From contig NC_049987.1 of NCBI RefSeq assembly GCF_000003815.2, positions 10,584,714 to 10,648,713 of the forward strand: a stretch of DNA of 64,000 nt, read 5' to 3'. The notes under the pieces are model-generated. The model did not search any database. It was not told the origin of the DNA and worked only from the letters and a program-made list of their open reading frames with translations. Origin of the DNA: Branchiostoma floridae. Lineage: Eukaryota; Chordata; Leptocardii; Amphioxiformes; Branchiostomatidae. This document shows positions 37,945 through 49,720 of this stretch, one piece after another. A program made the position numbers and the translations under genes. The first letter of the stretch is position 1, and the number at the start of each line of letters is the position of its first letter.

Positions 37945-38060
37945 TCATCTAATTATCGCCATTATTAGATCGATAAAGTGCTCTTATCGCATATTAATTA
38001 GATGAGGTTAATTGCCTCATTAAAGATGGATGATATTGAATCATTGGGGCCATTAAGCCG
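37945..38060. promoter_or_regulatory. Homeodomain-site-like cluster upstream of receptor gene 1
   Basis: Dense TAAT/ATTA cores: CATCTAATTATCGCCATTAT, ATTAATTAGATGAGGTTAAT and TGCCTCATTAAAG, together with ATCGATAA and CTTATCG sites and an imperfect palindrome ATGAGGTTAATTGCCTCAT. It lies about 0.8 kb upstream of the gene 1 start codon, in the spacer after gene 2. Enhancer or promoter activity is inference from site density alone. Confidence 0.35.
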
Positions 38061-39354
38061 AAGTGCACGGATGGTTGGCGACACAGAATTGAAATGAAGT
38101 ACGAGTTTCTTGGAAGGACGATTTTAATAATTCAATAAACAAAGAAGATCTCCGCAGGGATAGTTGCTAACATGTTAGTGTTGAGCTTTGAGACTTTAAA
38201 AGATCTTGTGAAAGACAGTTGTACTGTTGGGCCAGATGTTTCAAGTAAAGCAAACCAACTTTAACTCTTCTAGCCTTTTCCTAAATCTTGGCAACGTTAC
38301 GTCTAACGTCTTTGTCATAAATTCACAATAAGACCGCGTGTTTTATTACCTTATTTGCAACACTGTTAACATAGATATTTAGACATACATGAAATAGGAA
38401 TGGGTGATAACGAAGTTTAGTACAAGCTATAATACAAGCCTTGTGATATCTGTTCATGGTCAATAATCAGAGGATACTGATCTAATTGCGACAATAGTTT
38501 TAATTTGAAATTCATACTTCCTATCTTCTATAAATGCATGAAGAATGCAATACTTGCAATACAAAGAACTGTTGATGTATGGTAATGCACAGGAAGTAGC
38601 AACTCCCGAAGATGCATCCGTTATTATGAACATCCATCATGCGTGCCACATGGGGAGTAATCTTAGTCCCAAGCCACTTCTAGCGTTTTCCCTGCTTCTG
38701 ATTCCCTCTTAATTCTCAGTAAAACGTGTAAAAACAACTTCATCCTTAGTGGAACATGTCATCAACATGCTAACGTAAAACAAGACACAATCCAGGCAAG
38801 TTTCAGTGACGATTTATTTCACACCATATTAGCGATCGTACAGTTTAATAATATCATATATCATTGCAATATTGTAAGGTTCGCAACGATTAGTTAAGTC
38901 TTTTGAAGTTGGTTTATTTGTAATGTTTTGTATTTATTTGTAAATGTTCCAAGCAGCATCTGCATGCCTTTCCTGTGTCTCGTGGAAATGGTATCTTTAG
39001 CGATGTATAACTTGTGATATACATATCAACAGTAGGCATATCCTTTCAATTGTTACCCACAGGTAGTCTGCATACACGTATAGTGTATTTTCCTTGCGTT
39101 TATTCGCCTTGCATAGAATCATGTCAGTCTTTCTTTAATGCACTTCTGTTACATTACATACACATCATATTTCGTGTAGATAAATCCTTGTTATAAATTA
39201 GAAGGAGGCGATAGTATTGCTATATCTACGCTAACTGTTGTCTTCTTAATGTTGCTTTACATCTTGTTCATGCACTGGTATGTCACGCGTGCTATCACAT
39301 TTTGGCGGCGCCTCAGGGCCGAACCCTCAAAAGCGTCCTACTAGCTCTAGTATA
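38061..39354. other. 3' flank and likely 3' UTR of receptor gene 2
   Basis: No coding exon. On the minus strand several AATAAA signals follow the gene 2 stop codon, the nearest being in the TTTATT clusters at about 38812-38935, so the 3' UTR is probably about 0.4-0.55 kb long. Confidence 0.4.
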
Positions 39355-42300
39355 TCATAGTGCAAACTCTACAGGGGGTTCAGGAGGGGGGCGGATAATG
39401 TCCCCATGCTCACTCCTGTGCACGTTAACGGTGTAGCTCAGAGCCTTGCCCGGAGCGGACATGTCGTCATCCAGGGGTGGAGACTCACCGAGACCGGTGT
39501 CGTTAGACCGCGCCCCGTGCATGCCGTAACCAGTGCTCTCCACGTCATCACCTCCCTCCGCCATGTTGGGGTCACCTGAGGTCGCGGCCGGGGAGGATGA
39601 CGTCAGCTGCATCCCGCGACCATTTTGAGCGGTTTTGTTGTCCATGGGGATGACTGATACAGTCATCCTGTCCCGAGGGAGAGTCCCGCGGTACGGCAGC
39701 GGCCCCCGCGGGGCACTGGGGTTGATGAACGGAGGACTGTTCCGGTCTAGAAAAGGGCTTCCGGTCGTCCCCTTCTGGGGCCGTGGGGCCTCAACGGAAG
39801 ACTTGTTGGATTTTCTGAACAGGGAGGACAGACGTCGGAAGGCAATGGACGCTGATGATCTCCGTCCGAGCTTCGTGTCTAGTGCTTTCTGTGGGTTCTG
39901 AAAAAAAGTAACAGGAATGTATGTAGATCTATTGATTGGTTTTAGGCCATTTTTCTTAGCCGGGTTTACATCAATGGGCTACATGATTAAATGGTTATAA
40001 CTGCGAAAGGGTCGGAAATATGGAAAGCACCATTTTACAATAACATAGTTTGGTGGCAGGATGGGAAAATAAGGCAAAAAGAAACGGCTGTAGAACTAAC
40101 TGTAAAACATCATTTGTAGAAATGACTGAAATATATGATTCACATAGCCAACAGCACTGTCACATGAATACTTACCAGTTTCTCAAACTCCTCGTCCCTC
40201 TTATGGAAGAACCACAGGAATTCCACCACGGCCACGAAGATGGCCACGCCCATGGCCACGCCCATCCCGACAAACACGACCGTCAGGTTTTCCGGCGCGA
40301 TGACTCTCGTTCCCAGGGGGTCGTCTCCGTTACAGTTACAGGAGTCGTACGTCACCGTCATCCACTTGTTCTGCAGCTCCTCCAACACGCCCTCTTCTTG
40401 TAGTCTGTGGAAAAGATAAGTAAGAAATAGTGATAAATGAAAAACGTTGTATTTCCGTTAAAGCTACCGGCCCTACCAAATACCTGCCTATGGGGGGTCC
40501 ACCGCTGCCAAGGGACATATTTTTTTAATCTAACGTCTTAGGAATGCAAACGCTATATAGTCGTTTTCCAAGACGTTCTCTTTATTCATTACAAGAGAAA
40601 CAGTAATATAAGAAGATCTAGACCAACCAAACTTATGTCCCCTTTATGTTGACAGCAAGCATAAAATACATCTGCTTGAAAGAAACATGATGTTGCAAAT
40701 ATTATCATAAAATGTCTATTACAAAAATAACCCCTACTAACCGACCATTTTTGTTCTAAGGTCTGTGCCCGAAAACATGGCATTACTTTTACTTAGGCCT
40801 TAAATCTGCAATCAAGAAAATGTTCAGTCGCAAAGACAAATGGTGTAAACATGATCTAAGTAGACAAATGTGATGTAGGGAGGGGCGTATAGTGATTGGG
40901 AGGTATAAATTATTTAGGGGCATGCAAAAGTTTCGTTTGTAAAACATCATCATATGGATAAACGTACATCCGCTTTACTGCCACAAGATATCATGATCAC
41001 AAATAATTGTGATCGATTCGAAAAGTATTAAGTTGATAATAGGTGGTACTCTATACCTTACACTTTATTGTATCTACTTAATCTAATCCAAATAGATTTT
41101 AGAAAGTTCTCAATGCTAATTTGATTTAGATATCGACCAGAATGGAAGCTGCAACGGAGAGAAGACAGAGACTGAGTGTCTAAATGTGATACGATAAAAT
41201 GATGTAGTGTTTACCAGACTTCATAGGTCGCTTGGAAAAATATCAGAAATTGGACTGACAGATAACATGAGTTAGCTGGTCTGGGAATGCCTCCTGTGAC
41301 CCATTTATGATTTACTCATAGTCCGGCTAACTCACCTGGGAAGTTATCTGTCTATTTCTTGATTTATACTATCATCCTATGAAGTCTGGTTATGACTGAA
41401 AATGATGAATTTTACCTCGATGAGGGTTAGACATCTAGGTAATAAGATACACCAAAAAGTACGCAAGCAACGCAGGGTACGCAAGCAACTGGATATAATT
41501 TTTGAACCGGTAAGATATCAACCGTTATCATTTGTCAGTGGCACTTGTTTGAATAACATTTACTGTTTTTTGGCGATGAGTATTACCTTAGGATTTCCTT
41601 GGTGAACTCATGCTGGAAGATCGAGCCTTTAGGGAAGGCGAGTCCCAGGCCGTACGGGAAGAAGTAGTTTCCTGCCGTCTCCAGTTGACACTGGTCCTGC
41701 GCAAAGAACTGGATCTTGGAGTGAGTGATGAAGGAGTAGGGTCTCCACACGGTCTCGGAGTATGTGCCCGGAACACCGAGGAACACTCCCTTCTGTACCT
41801 TTTCTACGCCTGTGTTGTCGGTAGGGACCACCACGTCTACTCGGTTGTCCTGGAAAAAGATGTCCCCGTGGTTCACAAAAGTATAGATGGTGTTGGGTTA
41901 CTAATAGGCCAATGTGTGAGATGAGGATCTCTCTATGCAATGCCGAATTGCGCCAAACTTCCGTAAAGCTATTACAGCATAACATATTGTACAATAAATA
42001 TATCACCGTTTGCGCCAAGTGCATGAAAATATCTTTAAAAGACTTGAAATCTATGCAACAAGTTTTGCTGTTTGACCGGTTTGCACCACTTTGAGAATGA
42101 CTGGTCAAATTGTTAAGTGAGATACCCACTAAAGGCATTTCCAACTGTTTTCTACTTCTTTCTGCACTTTCACACACAAGTGCACACAGAAAGAGAGACA
42201 GGGATGGAAATACGGAAAACGTTTTACTATCAACGTCAACTGTTTCATAGATACGTCCCCTGTTTCTTAAGATGATATCTACTTACACTGATGAAGTTGT

Positions 42301-43445
42301 GCATTTCCTTGAAGGGTTTTAAGCCATCTCCCTGAACTTTGTCGAACGTCTCGAAGAAGCTGTTGACCGGGGGAAGGAACTTGTTGATGCCGTATGCGAT
42401 GTCTTCGCGGTGGTGAAGGTCCTCCATGCCGCTGATCTGCATAGCGGAGCACGCCACCAGTAGACCCGCGAACGTCGCGATGTAGTACGTCACCAGGGTC
42501 ACGGCGAACAGCAGCCACCCCGCCGCGATCAGCTTCCCTGCGTACGACCTGATTTTGTAGAATGAAGAGTGGTTTTATATAATATTTTTGTTCATTCGAA
42601 CCCTTTCAGTGCCTATTGTCACATAGGACTACACGTTTCCTTGCTGTTTTAGTAGCAATACATTTTTTTTTCTATTGAAGTGGTTGCTAGTCTTTCCTCT
42701 CTAACATACTGGTGACATCTTTTTTAACCCGAAACCCTTATTTCTGTCCCTTACGAAAGATAGGTGCAGCGCCAACCGAGATGCTCTACCCAAAAAACCT
42801 AGTAACCAACTAATTGGAACCAAGAGTTCAGCTGTGTGGCTCTACCAGTTGAGATAAATTGGCTTCCACCAAGTCTCTGGTAGGTTTCAAGGAGAGTACC
42901 GAATTCAGTTTCCTGTTTCATATAACACATACATTGATACTGAGATATTGTACAGAGGCCAGCTTCTACATTCGGAACAAGGTCAATACTGAATGATTAC
43001 ACGAAACAATGACAAGATGGCTCAAGCCAATGAAGCCTTTCGTACATACCTCGGTACCTTCTCCATACCCTGTAAGACCAGAGCTCGGTAGACGAACCAC
43101 GGGCTGTTCCTCCCACCGTACGGGTCCGCCAGCTCGCTCTCGTCCTCCTCCCTCCCCTGCCTCCGGTTGTGCAGGCCCCATTCGAACGGGTCAAACTTGT
43201 TGATGCCGTAGAACGCAAGGGTCACGCTTGCGTACACGGCTATGATGTACAGCCAGGTGTAGTTTTGCAGAGGGGTCAGGAGGGTGACGACGTCAGCTGC
43301 CTGAAAATAAAGTCAAAGAAAATCAGTGAGACACTTGTCAAAGGTATTAACTGTCATAGCTGCTGAACAGATTTTTTTTACCAAATAATGAACTAAACCA
43401 GAATTCCAATTTCTCAATTTCCTTATACCGTATCCGCCTTGCATC

Positions 43446-43489
<44 letters not shown>

Positions 43490-46400
43490 GAGAGACAGAG
43501 AGACAGAGAGAAAATATTGCTAGTTATTAAGAGAGGGAGTCTTAGAAGATACAAACCTTGGTTTTTGGTTTCTTCCACAGAACGGTGTAGCCCAGGTTGA
43601 GGACGGAGATCGTAATGTCCACCTGGTCAGAGTAGTTGAACGGAGTCAGGATCAGACCCAAGTCTTTGGGCTTTTGAGCCTGTAAAATATGGAGAAAAAA
43701 ATCTTCATCAAAGACCTCGTTATACGTGTATCAATGGTGTGCAGCACCAAGGGCTGGTAGCTGTACATGTATCGATGGTGTTAAGCAAAAACGACAGAGC
43801 TGGTTACGTAAGTATTGAGAGTTCAGCACCAAGGACAGGGCTGATTGCACAGTACATATATCGATAGCATTTCGAACGTTTCAATGGTAACAGGGGACCA
43901 TGTGCCCCTATCGGATGGACATTTATAGTTCATTGAGCTCCTACTAGAGACATTGGAAGGCAATGGTTCTCTCGAGATAGAGGTGCACATGCATGGTCAC
44001 AAGCTCTAGAATACAAACATTGTGTAACACATCCTAGAAAATAATGCCGTGATACTCACTCCCTCCACTAAGGACGCGCCGACTACGCTGCCCACATTGT
44101 GGACTCGTGCAACCGCCAGGTCGAACTTAAACTTCAGTTCACTTGCTATGGCCTTGATAACGTCGATGAGATAACCTTCAAACACGTCATTTCCTGTCAG
44201 GTCTTTGCCGTTCTCCGTGAAGTTCACGAAAACTCCTTGCTATAAGAGAACATAACAAATCTGTTAGAAGATCTGATGGGCGTTGCTTTTATGCTGTTTT
44301 GCTTCAAATCATAGTATCTCTATTTAAAGTTTGAAACGCTATGCCATAGAGCTTGGTCATATTCATGGTACAATCATAGTACAGTCGCAATTAAGTGTCG
44401 TATAAGATTCAACTGTCCTTTTAACGAGACGGCTGTCATAGATTCTTATCATAGTCAGTCGTAGAATATTTCCACATCCTACTATCTACGACCTAATGTT
44501 CAAACAAATTTTAACTATATCATTTACCGGTATAATACTGAAGCGCAAAACTTTTATTCCTACCTTTAAAGTAGATGCAACTACAACTAAATTTCATGAA
44601 AAAAACACAATAACCAAACCTACTGCCATGATAGTTATCATTACAGCAAATTTTGACGTTGCTGGATAATTTATCAGGGGAAGTCGGAAAAGTGTGGAAG
44701 TTTAACTTACCGTGTAGGTTTCTATGTGGAACATTTTGTGAGCGGAGAACGGAAGTGGACTATCGTCGTAGTACGTGTCAATGGCCAGTCTGGCGCCTTC
44801 AGTAGGAGTCCAGTTCCCAACCTGTAATCAGAAAATGGGTTATTTTATGACCTCATTCCAGTAGATGGCGATCGCACTGGGTGTGTGTAACCATTGGGTT
44901 CATAATTTGAATATCATGCCAAATGTAATATCTTTCTGACAACAAAACACAGCATTTATGTAAGTAAAAATATCACCTTTGATGCATGAATTTCCCATCT
45001 ATGCATTTTGCTTAACGCTCTGTCAAGTTTTATGTCTTTGGGGTATAGGGGTATAGCCATGTTTGTCTGCATTGTCTGTGTATAGCTCCCCTGGATTATA
45101 ATGTATGAAAAATAATTTGTGCGAAATGTTACGTAAATTATCACTATATTGTTCCGGGCCATCATTGACGCCAGGACATAGCCTTTTCATTAGCACTCGC
45201 AGTAGTATAGTAATCCCTACTATACTACTACTCGCCTCTAGCAGGCCTAGGCAATATATTTATAAGTAGTACACAAAACCATTATAATTTTGTATTCATG
45301 TTTTGGTAAGTACCTCGAAATAGCCGACTACGGGCATTATCTATATCTATATCTACTTACAGATTGAAGCACGCCGTTTTTAAACTCGGAGATATCAATG
45401 CTAAACTTCGTCAGGTAGCCGTCAGGACCGAACGCTCTTCCACCGAACTCCATGCCCTGGAAGAATAATGGTCGATAAAAGTTATAATTTTATCATTAAC
45501 CAGCAAATTAATCTTAATCGAGTATCCGGGAATCCCACCTGGCAGCACCAAATTACGTCAGACAATCACTAAGTGTCACAAGGCCAATCGGTATAATTTG
45601 TTCCTTAAATTTTGACTTTTTCACCCTTTCAAACATTTTAAACGCATCTGCGCAAATTTGGCCGGAATGAAAAATTCACACATATTCGCAGTCAAGTGAG
45701 ATCCCGGCTTAAACAAGACAGAAATACGATTTACTTACACTGGTCAGTTCTCGTATGAGAGTATCTCTACAGTCGTCTTCATTCGTGTTTTCGGGAAACC
45801 TCTCGATGCCTTTGATCATCATGCCGACGGAGTCCACCACCAGCGCTTCGTATGTCGTGAGGTTCCTCAGCTTCCCCAGCCCCTCATACCCCCCTGCCAG
45901 TGTGAATGTGGTGATCCGGGCGTTCGTACGTCTGTATCCGCTCAGGTCCAACTCCGACCGGACCTGGTCATGAGCAGACACATATATTTAGTCTTCGTTG
46001 CAGTCTTCGAACGGGGCTTGTTTTTATTTAGGGTGGGGGGAGGGTTGCGATTTTCAACGTTGGCTATGTTCTCTTGTGCCGGAGAAGGGAGTTTGTCGAG
46101 GAACGGNNNNNNNNNNNNNNNNNNNNNNNNNNNNNNNNNNNNNNNNNNNNNNNNNNNNNNNNNNNNNNNNNNNNNNNNNNNNNNNNNNNNNNNNNNNNNN
46201 NNNNNNCCCCCCCACCCCCCAAATAAAAAACAGCCCCGTTAGAAGACTGCAACGGAGGCTTAGTATAAAACAGTTCATATATCTGTGTACATGTTTACAT
46301 TGCGCCAGTTGCTTTCGCCATTCATTTCCATGTACACACCGTTGGATGAAAACTCTATGGCATTAAGCATGTCCAGGATACAACAGCCGTAATTTATGCG

Positions 46401-49400
46401 ATAAAGTATCAAGGTTAGCCTTTGATTTCTACGCACCTACGAGTACCACAGCAAATACCATGATCACAATCCATGAAGATTTTCTTTTAATACATGCACC
46501 CAAGCAGACATCCAGAAAAACAAATACAAAGATGGACATTTATTGTGAATATCTGAACACTAAACAAACGTTTGAGGAAGCCTACTTACCAGGTTGGTTA
46601 TCATCCAATGAAAATGGGGATTCAGCATCACGAGGTGTACTGCCTGCAACAGAAAGCACCATTATCATTTAGCTATAGTGCGGCCATGCTGATTTTATTA
46701 CATGGATGAGATCGTCTGAGAACCATAAAATTGATGCAAAAAAGCTTGGCCAAAAAGGTTCCTTTATGAAATTTAAGTTGACAAGAAATTGTTGGACTTA
46801 CAAAATATGGTCAATGATAAATCGATACATAACAGTGGTATTTCGGACACCAAACATTGTTTTTAAGAACGTACCTGCTGAAAGACGGCGTCAATGATGT
46901 TCACCTCGCTGTGTAGTACGATCTTTCTAATCCCTGACTGCTTAATCTTCAGTAGAACAGCCTCTAAGTCGCTGTCACTCGGGTTCGGGGGGATCAGGAA
47001 CGCTCCCAGCCGGATTCCTCTCTGGGTGACCCGCGCAAGGATTTCCTCCGCTCCTTCTATGTCTGAGAAAGAGGGAAACAACTTCATTTTCGAAAATTGT
47101 AGCAGGTACTGTGGCAACTTGTATATACATAACAGTTGAAGTATGATTTTTAATGTCTGCAAAGCTGATAGTTAAACTACAATTTATCATAATAAGCTAT
47201 ATCTGCTAAAGGCAAAAACTAGCAACTGTTTGGTAACCTATTTCATCTTCTTCAATCAACCAATCTTTCGCTTGCATCATAAATTGATGCGTGGCGGCTT
47301 CAAACATTAAAATAAATTGACTCCAGAAGTGCCTAGCATCTCATCTAATTAATCAATAAGACAGGATAATGAAATACTCAGTTCTAACTAGGCATGGACA
47401 TGATAAATGGTAAAGGCCCCTGAGGCATTGATAAAGCACAATGCATTGTAAGATGCAAATCAACAGATGGAGTCTGGACATGTTTGAAACATGGTCGCCA
47501 CAACACCTGTATAAAAGTCAGAGACTTTCACCTTTGACCTTGCGCATGCGCACTTGGAATCCTGAACTTCCTTATACCTTACCGTAAACGCCGTCATACA
47601 AGATGGCGACCGTCTTCCACCCGTAGGCGGACACAATGTCAGTCATCATCACGTTCAGGTCCTTCGCGTGGGGTCTCATATAGAAGTTCAGCCCTCTGGT
47701 CTCCGCCGGTGGGTTGCCTGGTATCCTATGAGGGCTTATGTAAATTCTACCGAGAGAAAGAACAATTAAAACCCTTGTGCTACTGAACCCGTATATATAC
47801 AGGTTGCAAAAATATATGATGCCTGTAAGTGGATACAGTATCTTTATGGGTTTGGGGCATTTCTCATTTGAATGTAGCATACCGCAGCATAGTACATCGA
47901 TGGGGAAGGAAAATTTGCAGCAGCAGCACAGAATTGGGCAATTCGTACTGATCTAATTGATTAACCAGCTTCGGGGAGTTCACTAATGAATTTGAAAAAC
48001 AATATTAGCAGGATAAGACGATTGACAAAATCAACAGCAACAGTCAGAATCATAAACTGAAAAATTGGTCTGAAACTAACAACGTCATTTTATATATATA
48101 TCCAAATTCATAAAAAAATATGGAAACGCTATTACAAACCTGGGTATCCGGATACTTGTGGCGAAAGAGAAGACGTCTCCCATCTTGGCGTCTTGTTTAC
48201 CGAGCAGGATCAGTGCACACACCTTCCGGTCCAAAAGGTTCTTTGCTGCGAGAGACATAGAATACTCCAGTTGTAGCTCAAAATGATATTATGTCAAATT
48301 TTCTATTGATATTTCTGTGCATTCAAATTAGTTAACTTAATATCATGAAAGGAACAAGAAGGGCACAGTCCCATGGATATTCAAGTTGTTTGATTTTTGC
48401 CTGTTCATGTTTAAAGACATTTTCAGAAACATTCAAGTACCAAATTTAAGCCTTTTTTTCATCTCATCAGACAGACAATCATAAAATTCTACATAGATTT
48501 CCACACAAGGTTTATGTCGTATATAGATAGAGGGGAAGGTAGATAAAAACATCAAAGATGAGAATATGGACAATATATTATTGCAAGTATAATACTATGT
48601 GAAGTACTAAGAAAAACGGATTACCGAGAAAGGTAGGGAAAACTGGTTGTCAGATCTTCCATGGTGCCCCAACTACCAAATTAGCCTCAAAAAGTTTACC
48701 TGGGAGATGGTTGAGATAAGAGTACGCGTACCTGCTTCAAAAGCGCACCCGGTGCTGTCAGCTAGGGTATTCTCAATCTTGAGATCGTGTGAGACTTGTG
48801 GGATGATGACGCCGAATTGTCTGATGGCGCCGTCCGCCACCCCGCAATAGTCGGTGAGGTTGGAAAGGCAGGTCTTGGCGTCCACGCCTGACGTCTGACA
48901 TTGGTCAGAGACGTGTACTACACCTGAAGGAATTACAAGTTTCCGCAAGTCCGGACCTTTTTTCATTTCCTTGGTCTACAATCGTGAAGACTATGTGGTG
49001 AATTCTATTTATGATTAGACACAATGGAAAAAATAATAACTCAGTACCAAAAGGTTTGGAAACTTGAAGCTGACAAATCATATAAGAGACAGCTCACAAA
49101 CTACAAGGATACGTTTGCTTCTAGTGAGAAACCGTTGAAAATATTACTCCTACTCCGGCTACAACAGCTTGATATTTAGCACCCGAGTGAAAAAGATGTC
49201 TCACGGATGAAACACCCCATTACGATATGAAACCACGTGTCATTGAGATAATAGTACCAGAGCATGTTGTTTCATCGAAAGGTGCCATAAAATTCCTCAT
49301 AACCGCAGTTTCTTCAGTCTATCAAAATCATACTATGGTCACCTTATCATGGGATTGTTCACGACATGATGATAATCGCTCGAAGCCCTTCGTCACCCCT

Positions 49401-49720
49401 CCCTCTAACTAAAAAGAATCTAGCGTTTATACACTCCTTTGGTCTGTGTCACTGATGAAAGATAACTGGTGTAATCTGAAACGTCTGACGGTTTCCAAAA
49501 TCATATCCAACTGCTTGATTAGTTGCGATTTGACGATGTACAATATTGTAGTAATAAAACCTTTTGGGGGAGGGGCAATGATGCCCGCAGATGCCATCCT
49601 TATAATCAAGTCGGTGTTCGCTAAAGATGTAAGAGTGTTCTTACCTGCCGTGAATGTCTCTCCGGCTCCGTTGGCAGAAGTAACCAATAGAAGGAGCAAC
49701 CCCACTGACAAGATCTCCAT
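39355..49720 (-). CDS. Divergent ionotropic glutamate receptor-like subunit, gene 2 (16 exons, 1020 aa)
   Basis: Predicted ligand-gated cation-channel subunit, paralogue of gene 1. Exons: 49645-49720, 48732-48923, 48140-48245, 47583-47746, 46875-47062, 46590-46643, 45739-45963, 45361-45456, 44711-44821, 44060-44239, 43557-43679, 43050-43300, 42287-42548, 41587-41849, 40176-40404, 39355-39897. All junctions are GT-AG and in phase; the 3063-nt frame is open. Signal peptide (LLLLLVTSANG), amino-terminal domain about 27-390, S1 with FEGYLIDV about 405-500, M1 about 519-537 then FDPFEWG, pore loop 571-589, M3 about 597-620, S2 625-790 with Cys730 and Cys786/788, M4 about 804-829, 180-residue Ser/Pro/Arg-rich tail ending VEFAL (a class II PDZ-ligand pattern). 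Odd: Leu581 at the Q/R site, M3 motif TYYIATFAGLL, ligand Arg segment missing, His719 in place of the ligand Glu. A 100-N assembly gap lies in intron 6. Confidence 0.9.
43448..43511. repeat. (CA)n/(GA)n microsatellite
   Basis: CACACACACA followed by GA repeats interrupted by GACAGAGAGA units, in intron 11 of receptor gene 2, ending about 45 bp from the donor of exon 11. Confidence 0.85.
45993..46255. repeat. Inverted repeat enclosing an assembly gap
   Basis: TTCGTTGCAGTCTTCGAACG and GGGCTTGTTTTTATTTAGGG (left, about 45995-46034) are mirrored on the right by an imperfect inverse at about 46207-46255 (CCAAATAAAAAACAGCCCCG then TTAGAAGACTGCAACG). The gap 46107-46206 is exactly 100 N, a placeholder of unknown length. 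The arms would fold into a hairpin, which probably explains the assembly break. Confidence 0.7.
46107..46206. other. Assembly gap, 100 N
   Basis: Unresolved bases within intron 6 of receptor gene 2. Coding sequence is not interrupted: exons 6 and 7 join in phase. Confidence 0.99.
49440..49555 (+). repeat. Retroelement 3'-UTR-like fragment (copy 2)
   Basis: Shares CTGAAACGTCTGACGGTTTC, CAAAATCATATCCAACTGC and TTGATTAGTTGCGATTT with the fragment at 26596-26735. It lies in intron 1 of receptor gene 2, so related fragments occur inside both receptor genes. Confidence 0.45.

Noticed and set aside
39635-39901. 88-codon plus-strand frame
   Set aside because: Antisense shadow of the last exon of receptor gene 2.
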